From NCBI GenBank assembly GCA_045656005.1, contig JAZOQG010000054.1, forward strand, positions 1 to 33,368: a DNA stretch of 33,368 bases. The letters run 5' to 3'. Below the pieces are notes generated by a model that did no database searches, was not told where the DNA came from, and saw only the letters and a program-made list of their open reading frames with translations. Shown here piece after piece: positions 15,432 to 23,209 of the stretch. This DNA is from JAZNQN01 sp045656005. GTDB taxonomy: Bacteria > Bacillota > Clostridia > UMGS1883 > UMGS1540. A program made the position numbers and the translations under genes. Every line of letters begins with the position of its first letter. Positions within the stretch are counted from its first letter, which is position 1.

Positions 15432-16015
15432 TATTTTTCATTCCTTTCCGGTTTTAATATATTTAATCTTTTTAAACATCTTAATGTTCTCACGCCAAAA
15501 ATCATCAGGTAAAAAACTTTTATCGAAAGTTTTATTTTTATGTCAGTTTCAAAAATCTCTCTCGTAAAGTCGGGAGCTACATGTATGTTTTTTTCGTAAA
15601 GCGAAAAATTGTTTTCCAGTATTGCCACTACATTGTAAAGTGTTCCCCATGCGCTTCCCGTTAAAATTCCCGTTGCCGCCGCATCAGGTGTACCTATGTG
15701 AAAATGAAGACGAAGTTCTGTTATCTTAAGCTTTTTCTTAAAATAAGAAAAAAGTGTTCCGACTTCCTCAAGCGCATTTGCAAAAAAGTTTAAGCTAAAC
15801 TTTGATTTTATCAAATTTTCATCCTTATTTTCCTGTTTGATTTTTTCTGCTTTTTTACCTTTACCGCTTGAAAAAGCTGTGATAAAAGGAATAAAAATTC
15901 CTGTTTTTATTGTAAAAACATTTTTTTCCCCATAAAGCAGATACTTAATTTCAAGCTTTACGGGTGACATAAGTAATACTAAAAGCACCAAAAATATAAT
16001 TAACAAAATTATCAT
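15431..16015 (-). CDS. DUF2953 family membrane-associated protein
   Basis: 194 aa. It begins with one strong membrane helix (MIILLIIFLVLLVLLMSP), followed by a beta-rich KLEIKYLLYGEKNVF segment, a Lys/Glu-rich linker and a C-terminal domain with GTPDAAATGILTGSAWGTLYNVVAILE. The last matches the DUF2953 (YtfI-like) family that commonly precedes ytfJ in Firmicutes. Function is unknown; conserved linkage to ytfJ suggests a sporulation or germination role. The start overlaps the scpB stop as ATGA and the stop overlaps the ytfJ start as TAATG, so translation is coupled at both ends. Confidence 0.82.
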   Translation of the reverse strand: MIILLIIFLVLLVLLMSPVKLEIKYLLYGEKNVFTIKTGIFIPFITAFSSGKGKKAEKIKQENKDENLIKSKFSLNFFANALEEVGTLFSYFKKKLKITELRLHFHIGTPDAAATGILTGSAWGTLYNVVAILENNFSLYEKNIHVAPDFTREIFETDIKIKLSIKVFYLMIFGVRTLRCLKRLNILKPERNEK

Positions 16016-16560
16016 GCTTTCTCCTCACCATCCGAAAGAAAGCTTTCCTGCTTCGGAGGCTCCGAAATTTCGGGCAAATCCCTTATGCTTTCAAGACCGA
16101 AGCAACGCAAAAACTCATCTGTTGTACCATATAAAATAGGTTTTCCGGGTGTGTCCATTCTGCCCACTTCATCTATAAGACCACGCTCTGCGAGTCTTTG
16201 AATACTTCCCGTGCAGTCAACACCTCTTATAAACTCAACTCTGCTTCTTGTAATTGGCTGATTATAAGCTATTATTGACAAAGTTTCAAGTGCTGCCATA
16301 GAAAGTCCCTGCTTTTTTCTGGGCTGAGTTACATGGCGGATGTAGTCATAGTAATCCTCTCTTGAACAAATTTGAAAACCGTCTTCAATTTTAATAATTT
16401 TAAAGCCTCTTTTATTTTTATCGTATTCCTCAGAAAGCTGACACGCCAAATCTCTCGCCGTTTCCAGAGAAACATCTAAAGATGAGGAAATCTCCTCTGC
16501 TGAAACTGCATCGGCGCACGAAAACAAAATTGCCTCAAGGGCGCATAAAAGCTTATTCAT
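16012..16560 (-). CDS. scpB: Segregation and condensation protein B
   Basis: 182 aa from ATG 16560. A longer frame from TTG at 16575 is possible, but the GGGAGG that would lie inside that extension is ideally placed (six bases) for 16560, giving MNKLLCALEAILF as in known ScpB proteins. Two winged-helix domains follow, with GFQICSREDYYDYIRHV, the highly conserved LSMAALETLSIIAYNQPITRSRVEFIRGV and a GTTDEFLRCFGLESI end. ScpB dimers clamp ScpA in the SMC condensin complex, which organises and segregates the chromosome. The first bases overlap the 3' end of scpA, and the stop overlaps the DUF2953 start. Confidence 0.95.
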   Translation of the reverse strand: MNKLLCALEAILFSCADAVSAEEISSSLDVSLETARDLACQLSEEYDKNKRGFKIIKIEDGFQICSREDYYDYIRHVTQPRKKQGLSMAALETLSIIAYNQPITRSRVEFIRGVDCTGSIQRLAERGLIDEVGRMDTPGKPILYGTTDEFLRCFGLESIRDLPEISEPPKQESFLSDGEEKA

Positions 16561-17281
16561 CGCTATCCTCCCCAAGGTTTTCCAGTATTATATTATCTCC
16601 CTCTCCGAGTGCTTTTATTCTTCCTCTGGAAATTAAATGAAGTATTGCCAGAAATGCGGTTATAACCTCTGCTTTTGTACGCATCCCGTCAAACACACTC
16701 AAAAAGGTTGCCTTTTTTCTTTTTCTTACTTTTTCCCACACCCCGTCTATCATATCAGGAAGTGAGATTTTTTCTCTTTTAACAATGCCTTTAAAGTTTT
16801 CCATTGTAGGCTCACGTCTCTCATCAAGCCTTTCAAGAACTGTGCTCAAAGCCTCAAGCAAAATATTTTTCTCAAAAATTTTATTCTCAGGCGGTGCTTT
16901 TTCTATTACCTCGGGCTTTTTAAAATAGTTTGCCGCCGTGGAAAACTGACTCTGTTCGAGCGCTTTTGCCGCCTGTTTTATTTTTTGATATTCCAAAAGC
17001 CTGCGTGAAAGTTCTTCAGGGGTAAGCTCGTCCTCATCACCTTCGGTAGCTCTCGGCAGAAGTGCCTTCGACTTCATGTGCATAAGCTGAGAAGCCATGA
17101 CTATAAAATCTGCCGTTACTTCCATATCATCTTCACGCATTTTCTGAAGCTCTGCTATATACTGGTTTGTAATTTCCAGTATTGGAATATCAAGAATATT
17201 AAGTTTGTTTTTTTGTATGAGGGTCAAGAGAAGGTCCAAGGGACCGTTATAAACCTCAAGTGAAACTTTTAAAGCGTTCAT
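16553..17281 (-). CDS. scpA: Segregation and condensation protein A (kleisin)
   Basis: 242 aa if translation starts at the second of two adjacent ATGs (17281; the alternative is 17284), where the sequence becomes MNALKVSLEVYNGPLDLLLTLI, the canonical ScpA N-terminus. The open frame runs 52 codons further upstream but there lies inside the site-2 protease gene and is unlike ScpA. AGGTGG sits just before the ATG pair; the coupled TGA/ATG junction suggests re-initiation. Conserved features: ILDIPILEITNQYIAEL, ADFIVMASQLMHMKSKALLP and a C-terminal winged helix (VITAFLAILHLISRGRIKA). ScpA is the kleisin that bridges SMC heads with the ScpB dimer. It lies between the site-2 protease gene and scpB in a tightly packed operon. 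Confidence 0.94.
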   Translation of the reverse strand: MNALKVSLEVYNGPLDLLLTLIQKNKLNILDIPILEITNQYIAELQKMREDDMEVTADFIVMASQLMHMKSKALLPRATEGDEDELTPEELSRRLLEYQKIKQAAKALEQSQFSTAANYFKKPEVIEKAPPENKIFEKNILLEALSTVLERLDERREPTMENFKGIVKREKISLPDMIDGVWEKVRKRKKATFLSVFDGMRTKAEVITAFLAILHLISRGRIKALGEGDNIILENLGEDSDE

Positions 17282-17925
17282 CATCCACCTATAAAATAAG
17301 CTATTTTTATCATAGAGTTTATTATTGGCGATGTAAAGAATGTCAATATTCCCCCAAGCACCCCTGACGCCATTAAAATTATGAGCACCGGAAAAGCATA
17401 TCTTTCGTACTGCATGATTTTGTACTGATATTTCCATGGAAGAATTGTTCCCAGAATTTTTGAGCCATCAAGCGGCGGTATGGGAATTAAATTAAAAACT
17501 GCAAAGGAAACATTTAAAACAATCATTTGTCCAAATATTCCCATAAGTGTCATAGCAAATATCTCGCTGACATTCCCGATAGTAAAATAAAACCTTATCA
17601 AAAGCCCATATATCACCGCACCCAAAAGAGCTAAAAATATATTGGATAGCGGTCCTGCAAGGGAAACTACAATTGTTCCCTTTTTTCTGTCACGAAAATA
17701 ATTCGGATTTATCGGCACAGGTTTTGCCCATCCAAATCCTAAAAGGAGCATGGCGAGTGCACCTATCATATCCATATGTGCCAATGGATTTAAAGAGAGT
17801 CTCCCCTGAAATTTTGCCGTTGGGTCACCCATTTTAAGTGCCGCATAGCCATGGGCATATTCATGAACCGTGATTGCCATAAAAATTATTGGCAAACGGA
17901 AGATTAGTTCCTTAAAATCAAACAT
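17281..17925 (-). CDS. Site-2 protease family (M50) membrane metalloprotease
   Basis: 214 aa, a compact M50B peptidase. The zinc site HEYAHG is at residues 21-26 in the first membrane helix. The second conserved motif NLIPIPPLDG, with the metal-binding Asp at about 153, lies in a later helix; SLNPLAHMDMIG and SLAGPLSNI are also family-typical. No PDZ domain is present, as in the small YwhC/ydjP-like group. It cleaves membrane-embedded substrates, but none can be inferred. The start overlaps the lysA stop (TAATG), and its TGA overlaps the scpA start. This placement between lysA and scpA recurs in Firmicutes, as far as I recall. Confidence 0.93.
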   Translation of the reverse strand: MFDFKELIFRLPIIFMAITVHEYAHGYAALKMGDPTAKFQGRLSLNPLAHMDMIGALAMLLLGFGWAKPVPINPNYFRDRKKGTIVVSLAGPLSNIFLALLGAVIYGLLIRFYFTIGNVSEIFAMTLMGIFGQMIVLNVSFAVFNLIPIPPLDGSKILGTILPWKYQYKIMQYERYAFPVLIILMASGVLGGILTFFTSPIINSMIKIAYFIGG

Positions 17926-19232
17926 TAAACATCATTCCTCACAACATCTTCATAGCTTTCTCTTTTTATAATAATTCTCGGCACTCCGTCACGCACCATG
18001 ACTGCCGCAGGCTTTGGAAGGCGGTTATAATTGCTTGCCATCGAGTAGTTATATGCACCCGTTGACAAAACTGCAAGAATATCACCTCTTTTTGCAGGAG
18101 GTATTTTGGCGTCCTTTATAAGAATATCACCTGACTCGCAGCATCTTCCTGCAATTGTTACCTTCTCGCATTTTTCGCCGTATGGGTTGTGGCAGAGAAG
18201 TGCTTCGTACTCTGCTTCGTACATGATATATCTGGGGTTATCTGCCATTCCGCCGTCAATAGAAACATACTTTCTTATGCCCGGAATTTCTTTAACTGCT
18301 CCCACTTCATAAAGGGTAACACCTGCCGCACCTACGATGGAACGACCTGGCTCTACTATGATATAAGGCTTTGGAAATCCCAAATCATCACATTTTTTGG
18401 AAACCGCGGAAAGAAGGTCTCTCATATATATGGAGTATGGCTTTGGTCTGTCTTTCCCTGTGTATTTAATACCAAATCCGCCGCCTAAATTAAGCTCATA
18501 AAGATTTATTCCCAATTTTTCTTTAACTTCTGCCATAAGATTTATCAAAAGCTTTGCTGCCAAAGTGAAGGGGGCTTCATCAAAAATCTGTGAACCAATG
18601 TGACTATGAATTCCGCAAAGTTCAATATCATGAAGTCTGTTCGCGTTTTCAAAAACACGAAAGGCTTCTCCACCTTCAAGGGAAACTCCGAACTTACTGT
18701 CATTTTGTCCCGTCTGAATAAACTCATGAGTGTGAGCCTCAACACCCGGTTTTATTCTCAAAAGTACCTTTGGCTTCTTTGAAAGTGTTTTAGCTACTGC
18801 ATTTATAATTTCAAGCTCTTCGGCGCTGTCAGCAACAATTCTGCCAACGCCTTTTTCAACTGCCGTTTTGATTTCGTCAAACGATTTGTTACTGCCGTGC
18901 ATCACAACTTTCGAAAGGGGAAAATCTACACTCATAGCAGTATAAAGCTCACCGCCAGACACAGTGTCAAGACCTATTCCCTCACGCTCGGCAATTCTTA
19001 CCATTTCCTTGCAGGAAAAGGCTTTTGATGCAAAGCAAACCATACCGTGACCGCCATAGTAGTCTCTTATGGCATCACGATAAGATGCAATATTTTCAAC
19101 TATTAAATTTTCGTCATATACATAAAGAGGGGTTTTAAATGTTTTTGCAAGCGCAGTAGCATCTGCACCGCCAATAGTTAAATTACCCTCACTGTTTGTA
19201 CCAAGTGCCTTTGAAATAAACAACTTTTTCAC
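17925..19232 (-). CDS. lysA: Diaminopimelate decarboxylase
   Basis: 435 aa. It converts meso-diaminopimelate to L-lysine, the last step of lysine synthesis, using pyridoxal phosphate. The PLP-binding Lys is in CFASKAFSCKEM (residue 70). HSHIGSQIFD, NLGGGFGIKY, EPGRSIVG and the active-site Cys stretch CCESGDIL are all present, and the fold-type III barrel precedes the beta domain. The start is uncertain: GTG at 19232 has AAAGGA only one base away, whereas TTG at 19223 (MFISKALG) has it ten bases upstream. The difference is three residues. It is the first gene of a six-gene operon with a near-perfect promoter. No lysine riboswitch fits in the short leader (about 35 bases). Confidence 0.95.
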   Translation of the reverse strand: MKKLFISKALGTNSEGNLTIGGADATALAKTFKTPLYVYDENLIVENIASYRDAIRDYYGGHGMVCFASKAFSCKEMVRIAEREGIGLDTVSGGELYTAMSVDFPLSKVVMHGSNKSFDEIKTAVEKGVGRIVADSAEELEIINAVAKTLSKKPKVLLRIKPGVEAHTHEFIQTGQNDSKFGVSLEGGEAFRVFENANRLHDIELCGIHSHIGSQIFDEAPFTLAAKLLINLMAEVKEKLGINLYELNLGGGFGIKYTGKDRPKPYSIYMRDLLSAVSKKCDDLGFPKPYIIVEPGRSIVGAAGVTLYEVGAVKEIPGIRKYVSIDGGMADNPRYIMYEAEYEALLCHNPYGEKCEKVTIAGRCCESGDILIKDAKIPPAKRGDILAVLSTGAYNYSMASNYNRLPKPAAVMVRDGVPRIIIKRESYEDVVRNDV

Positions 19233-19273
19233 GTCCTTTAAACTGATGCAATAATGTATAATACAACTATTTT

Positions 19274-19302
19274 ATTATAGCATAGCCATAGAGTATTGTC
19301 AA
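19274..19302 (-). promoter_or_regulatory. Strong promoter of the lysA-S2P-scpAB-DUF2953-gerW operon
   Basis: On the minus strand TTGACA (19297-19302), 17 bp, TATAAT (19274-19279) with TGC before the -10, that is a consensus -35, consensus spacing and an extended consensus -10. Transcription should start near 19267. Confidence 0.88.
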
Positions 19303-19309
19303 TATTTTG

Positions 19310-19346
19310 AAAAAGGGAATGTAAAAAACAAGTTTTCTACACTCCC
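19310..19346 (-). terminator. Terminator of the serpin-DUF1648 unit
   Basis: A 15-bp stem (19332-19346 with 19315-19329, two G-U pairs as RNA), two-base loop, then five T on the minus strand. It lies six bases after the DUF1648 gene and eight bases before the -35 of the lysA promoter. Confidence 0.85.
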
Positions 19347-19351
19347 TTTCA

Positions 19352-19966
19352 TTATTTCTTTCGTCCTACTATTATTGCATATATTATCCCTATAAGCATA
19401 CATGGTATTAAAAGGAACAGCCAACAGATTGAGATTATGGTTGGCAAAAAGATGGTTATAACTCCCAAGATGCCCATAATAATCATTTGAAATCCCACGA
19501 ACCTATTTATTTTCCTCGCTTTATCTTTGTCAAGGTTATAATTTTTTATATAGTCCAGTTTAGGCAGGCAACTGCCAAGCACGAGAAAGACTGCACTTAC
19601 TATCAGGATAGCAACTTTTCTTATATCCACCGTAAAGCCGAGAGAATATCCTAAAGTTACCGCCTGCAAAAGAACTGTTATAGTGGGTATAATCCATTTT
19701 GTTACAGCTATAATTTTCGTGCTTTCGCTGTGTTTAACACAGCTATAGTCTGTTGTAACAGAGCAGAGAGCCTGCAAAAGAGCCATTATAATCGGCAAAC
19801 CAAATACTGCAAAGCCTTTTGAAGCAAATCCATCAGGCACGTTATAGAAATTAAAATGTATTGCCACATTATCGGGCAAATCATTCCATACCGCTATCCC
19901 TAAAAGAATCGGCAAAAGGCAAATAGCAGAAGTTATGAAAAGAATTTTCCATTTAACAAATTTCAT
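19352..19966 (-). CDS. DUF1648 / SdpI-like integral membrane protein
   Basis: 204 aa with about six hydrophobic helices. The N-terminal part reads LPDNVAIHFNFYNVPDGFASKG followed by FGLPIIMALLQAL, the DUF1648 signature (LPxxVPxHFNxxGxxDxxxSK). The C-terminal part, with NRFVGFQMIIMGILG, resembles the SdpI group. The Bacillus subtilis member SdpI gives immunity to a secreted toxin, but most family members have no known role and I see no toxin gene here. ATG start with GGAGGT upstream. It lies 17 bases after the SLH-serpin gene and is probably co-transcribed with it, followed by a strong terminator. Confidence 0.85.
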   Translation of the reverse strand: MKFVKWKILFITSAICLLPILLGIAVWNDLPDNVAIHFNFYNVPDGFASKGFAVFGLPIIMALLQALCSVTTDYSCVKHSESTKIIAVTKWIIPTITVLLQAVTLGYSLGFTVDIRKVAILIVSAVFLVLGSCLPKLDYIKNYNLDKDKARKINRFVGFQMIIMGILGVITIFLPTIISICWLFLLIPCMLIGIIYAIIVGRKK

Positions 19967-19983
19967 TATTCACTACCTCCAAA

Positions 19984-21729
19984 TTATCTTTCCGCAAATA
20001 AATACTCACCCATAAACAAGATTTCTTCGTTTTTGTTGTCTCTTATAATGAAAGTAAATGGCTTGTCAAATTTTACCACTTTAGGCTCTTGGGGTGCTGA
20101 TGCAGCGCCTGCCATTATAATTGCAGTTACGGCTGCCGCCTCTGTGCCTTTTTCATCCACATCAATATATGTTTTGTGCAAAACTGTGTCAATATACATA
20201 TTGTATTCGTCTTTTTTATCGAACATTTTTTCAAACTGTGCACCAAATTTATCAAAAGCACGCACAATTCCTGCATTTTTCAAAATGTCATTAAGCACTA
20301 TGGACATTTCGATTTTAAACTTCGGAAGATAAAGCTCAATTCTCTCATGCTTTACCATTCCAAGTCCGAGTAAATTTTCAAGCTCTGCCACTTTATTTTC
20401 GGCATCCGTCATCATTACATACATGCTTATGTCCATATCATCATGATGATAGTCGCCGTTTTCAGTCCCTATATAATTTTTGTAAGGAATATTTACGAGC
20501 GTAGTATTTTCATCACCAAAATATCCATATCCGTAAATATTTTTCATGTACATAGCTTTTCCGATGGTGCCGTCGGCATTTTGAAAATCACCCTCAGAGG
20601 TTGCACTTTCCATAAATTCATCCTGCCAGCCACCCTTAAAATAAACTGCGTTTACGAGCGCCGCCCAGAAATCGGATGAAGAAATGATTTCAGGAATTTT
20701 TCCTTTTGTTTTTTCGTTTACCCAGTCATTTATGGTTTTTACTGCATTTTTGTTTGTAACCTCTCCCGAAGTGGCTCCATAAAAATCTTTAAGGGTTAAT
20801 TTGTAATTTCCCGAAAAGTTTTTTGTGCTTTCGTCTTTATTAAGCCATATGGAATTTGCAACATTAAGCGACACAGATTTTGCGTTTTTATATTCGTCAA
20901 TAAGTGCTTTTGCCTTTTCGTTATATTCGTCAACATGAAAAATTTCCGTAACTTCAGAAATTTCTTTGAGAGTTTCACCCTCTGCTCCGTTTGCCGCAAG
21001 GGCGAGTGCCATTTTTATAGAAAGAGGCGAAAACATATAGTTTTCACTTTTGTTCATTCCTGCATTTAATTTGTCGGCAAAATAGCTTTTTGCGGGTGTA
21101 CCGCAAAAAAGTATGCCATCGAAATCATCATGAGCGTAAAGCCCTTTTTCTATCAGTTTCTTGTAAAGCATAACCCCGTCAGGGCATTTTGACAAAAGGG
21201 CGCTGTGACAAAGCCTTGTAACGTCGCTTCTGAGAAGCGGATAGTTTTCATAAATAACAGTTTCAGTAAAATTATTCGTTATAAGTTCGCTTTCCTTCGC
21301 CTTTTCAAATGCGTTTTCTATTGTTACTCCTTTGTACCCCATAACCGAAAGCAAAATTTTTACAAATTCCTTGCCCGTAACTGTTCTTTGAGGCTCAAAG
21401 GTTTTCTCACTTGTGCCATTTATAAATCCGTTTATGTAAAATTTTAAAATAGCGTCCTCTGCCCAATGTCCGCGAACATCTTCAAATGGAAGATATGCTC
21501 CTATATCGGTAAATGCCACACCCGTAGTTCTCCATATAAAAGTGAGCGCTTCTGCACGTGTCACTTCCCTCTCCAGTTCATACCCTTTATCCGTTCCCTT
21601 TAAAATTCCAAGTACAGCCATGCCTTCCGCTCCCGTGTCAATCGGGATTTCCTCGCGTGGCAATATTCTTGCCGAGGCACCTGCAAAAAGCATTAAAACT
21701 ACAATAACTACAGAGATTATTTTTTTCAT
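19984..21729 (-). CDS. Surface-anchored serpin with N-terminal SLH domains
   Basis: 581 aa. A signal peptide or signal anchor (residues 1-20) is followed by three SLH repeats (about 32-70, 82-130 with FEDVRGHWAEDAILKFY, and 138-181), then a full serpin domain (about 210-581) with NYMFSPLSIKMALALAANGAEG, NSIWLN, VNAVYFKGGW and IELYLPKFKIE. The hinge of the reactive-centre loop, EKGTEAAAVT (residues 526-535), has small residues at P12-P10, as required for an inhibitory serpin. The loop then reads AIIMAGAASAPQEP, so P1 lies in the Ala/Ser/Pro stretch, suggesting elastase- or subtilisin-like targets. Serpins trap serine or cysteine proteases irreversibly; SLH repeats should display this one on the cell wall. 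ATG with GAAAGGAGAG upstream. It is just downstream of an HtrA gene, separated by a terminator. Confidence 0.94.
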   Translation of the reverse strand: MKKIISVVIVVLMLFAGASARILPREEIPIDTGAEGMAVLGILKGTDKGYELEREVTRAEALTFIWRTTGVAFTDIGAYLPFEDVRGHWAEDAILKFYINGFINGTSEKTFEPQRTVTGKEFVKILLSVMGYKGVTIENAFEKAKESELITNNFTETVIYENYPLLRSDVTRLCHSALLSKCPDGVMLYKKLIEKGLYAHDDFDGILFCGTPAKSYFADKLNAGMNKSENYMFSPLSIKMALALAANGAEGETLKEISEVTEIFHVDEYNEKAKALIDEYKNAKSVSLNVANSIWLNKDESTKNFSGNYKLTLKDFYGATSGEVTNKNAVKTINDWVNEKTKGKIPEIISSSDFWAALVNAVYFKGGWQDEFMESATSEGDFQNADGTIGKAMYMKNIYGYGYFGDENTTLVNIPYKNYIGTENGDYHHDDMDISMYVMMTDAENKVAELENLLGLGMVKHERIELYLPKFKIEMSIVLNDILKNAGIVRAFDKFGAQFEKMFDKKDEYNMYIDTVLHKTYIDVDEKGTEAAAVTAIIMAGAASAPQEPKVVKFDKPFTFIIRDNKNEEILFMGEYLFAER

Positions 21730-21766
21730 AAGAACTCTCCTTTCTTATTGAATAAGACGCAGTTTT

Positions 21767-21808
21767 TTAAAAAAAGTTCCCAAAATCTGCAAGATTTCAG
21801 GAACTTTA
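21767..21808 (-). terminator. Terminator of the htrA gene
   Basis: Two stacked stems on the minus strand, AAAGTTCC/GGAACTTT (21800-21807 with 21773-21780) enclosing AAATCT/AGATTT, then a T run. It starts four bases after the htrA stop. Between it and the serpin ribosome binding site (about 25 bases) I see no convincing promoter, so the serpin may depend on read-through. Confidence 0.88.
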
Positions 21809-21811
21809 GTT

Positions 21812-23131
21812 TTATTGTGCACGTGTTGTATCTTCGCCTAAAATTACAGGAACTTCCATTACTGTACCGTTTCTGTTGATTTTAAGTTTAATTGTTTCTC
21901 CTGCCTTATGAGAATCTCTTATTTCGTTTAAAGCCTCGGAGCTTTCAACCTCTTTGCCATCGCAAGAAAGGATAATATCACCCTTCATAAGCCCTGCCTT
22001 TGCAGCTCCTGTGCCCTCTGTAACCTCAACTATGAAAAGACCTTTTGACGGGAAGTTATAATAATATGCTTCCTGCTCTGATACATATCTTACAGAAAGA
22101 CCAATGAGAGGACGCCCCTTTACATAACCAAAGTTTATAAGGTCCTCAATAATTGGTTTTGCATCGCTTATCGGAATTGCAAAGCCAAGTCCTTCTACAC
22201 CGTTTGATGAAACCTTAACTGAGTTTATACCGATAACCTCACCGTATTCATTCACAAGTGCTCCGCCGCTGTTACCGGGGTTAATTGCCGCATCTGTCTG
22301 AATCATCTTGTAAGTTCTCTTGTCAACTGTTACAGTTCTATTTACTGCACTTATAATTCCCTGAGTGAGTGTTCCTGCAAATTCAAGACCCAAGGGGTTT
22401 CCTATTGCAACAACCTTTTCGCCGGCTTCAAGATTTTCGCTCTGTCCGAAAACTGCCACAGGCAAATCCTTTGCCTCAACCTTTATAACTGCAAGGTCAG
22501 TTTTCTCGTCACCGCCTATAAGCTTCGCCTCATATTCGTCACCGGTATTTAAAACTACCTTAACAGAGGTTGCACCTTCAATTACATGATAATTAGTTAC
22601 TATATATCCGTCTTTTGTAAAAATAATACCCGAGCCGCTTCCAGATGAAACTTCCTGCGAGAAAAATCCCTGGTATTGCATTGTGCTTACAATTCCCACA
22701 ACGGAAGGACCTACCATTTTTCCGATGTCAACAGTTGACAAAACCTTTCTGTTGTCTTTATCATAAGTTACCTGCTGAACAGTAGTTTCCTGTTTCTTTG
22801 GAGCATCATCAAATGAAAAATGATTTATTCCTCCATCCTTTGTAAGACCTGACAAAAGAGGAGAAACGAAAGCAAAAACCATTGCTCCTATTATGGCACT
22901 TACTACTGACACCAGCCATGTTTTAGGTGCCTTACTCTCTTTTTTCTTTTTCCTTACATTCTGCTTGAAGGATGAAACTACTACAGGATATATATCCTCT
23001 TTCTTATATCTGTACTCCCCGCTCTCTCCGTCAGGAGAAAATGTACTGTCAAAAATCGACTGCTGATTTTCATTTACAACATCTTCGATTTCAACATCAA
23101 AACTGTTTTTATTTTCAAAATTTTCTGACAT
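21812..23131 (-). CDS. htrA: HtrA/DegP-like serine protease with PDZ domain
   Basis: 439 aa. A cytoplasmic N-terminal stretch (about 70 residues) precedes one membrane helix (TWLVSVVSAIIGAMVFAFVS, 71-90), then an extracytoplasmic trypsin-like domain with catalytic His182 (VTNYHVIEG), Asp212 (TDLAVIKV) and Ser288 (NPGNSGGAL). One PDZ domain follows (about 335-430, GLMKGDIILSCDGKEV). This is the membrane-anchored S1C family that degrades or refolds misfolded exported proteins. ATG with AAAGGAG eight bases upstream. It lies 78 bases downstream of a sensor kinase-response regulator pair. A candidate promoter TTGATA-17 bp-TAAAGT (23181-23186, 23158-23163) sits in the gap, so it may be separately inducible. 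It ends at a strong terminator. Confidence 0.95.
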   Translation of the reverse strand: MSENFENKNSFDVEIEDVVNENQQSIFDSTFSPDGESGEYRYKKEDIYPVVVSSFKQNVRKKKKESKAPKTWLVSVVSAIIGAMVFAFVSPLLSGLTKDGGINHFSFDDAPKKQETTVQQVTYDKDNRKVLSTVDIGKMVGPSVVGIVSTMQYQGFFSQEVSSGSGSGIIFTKDGYIVTNYHVIEGATSVKVVLNTGDEYEAKLIGGDEKTDLAVIKVEAKDLPVAVFGQSENLEAGEKVVAIGNPLGLEFAGTLTQGIISAVNRTVTVDKRTYKMIQTDAAINPGNSGGALVNEYGEVIGINSVKVSSNGVEGLGFAIPISDAKPIIEDLINFGYVKGRPLIGLSVRYVSEQEAYYYNFPSKGLFIVEVTEGTGAAKAGLMKGDIILSCDGKEVESSEALNEIRDSHKAGETIKLKINRNGTVMEVPVILGEDTTRAQ

Positions 23132-23209
23132 TTTTATCGCTCCTTTGTGTTTTTATAACTTTATGTTAACATATAAATATTATCAATTTATGAACAAACG
23201 GAAAATAAA

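Noticed and set aside
17282..17437. 52-residue N-terminal extension of ScpA
   Set aside because: It lies within the site-2 protease coding sequence in another frame, and ScpA proteins begin at the MNALKVSLEVYNGPLDLL segment.
19233..19351. Possible lysine riboswitch upstream of lysA
   Set aside because: The promoter places the transcript start near 19267, leaving a leader far too short for a lysine riboswitch. The remaining structure is the terminator of the neighbouring operon.
19351..19984. DUF1648/SdpI-like protein as immunity factor of a toxin system
   Set aside because: No small secreted toxin or SdpAB-like gene is nearby; its partner is a serpin, and most DUF1648 proteins are not immunity proteins.
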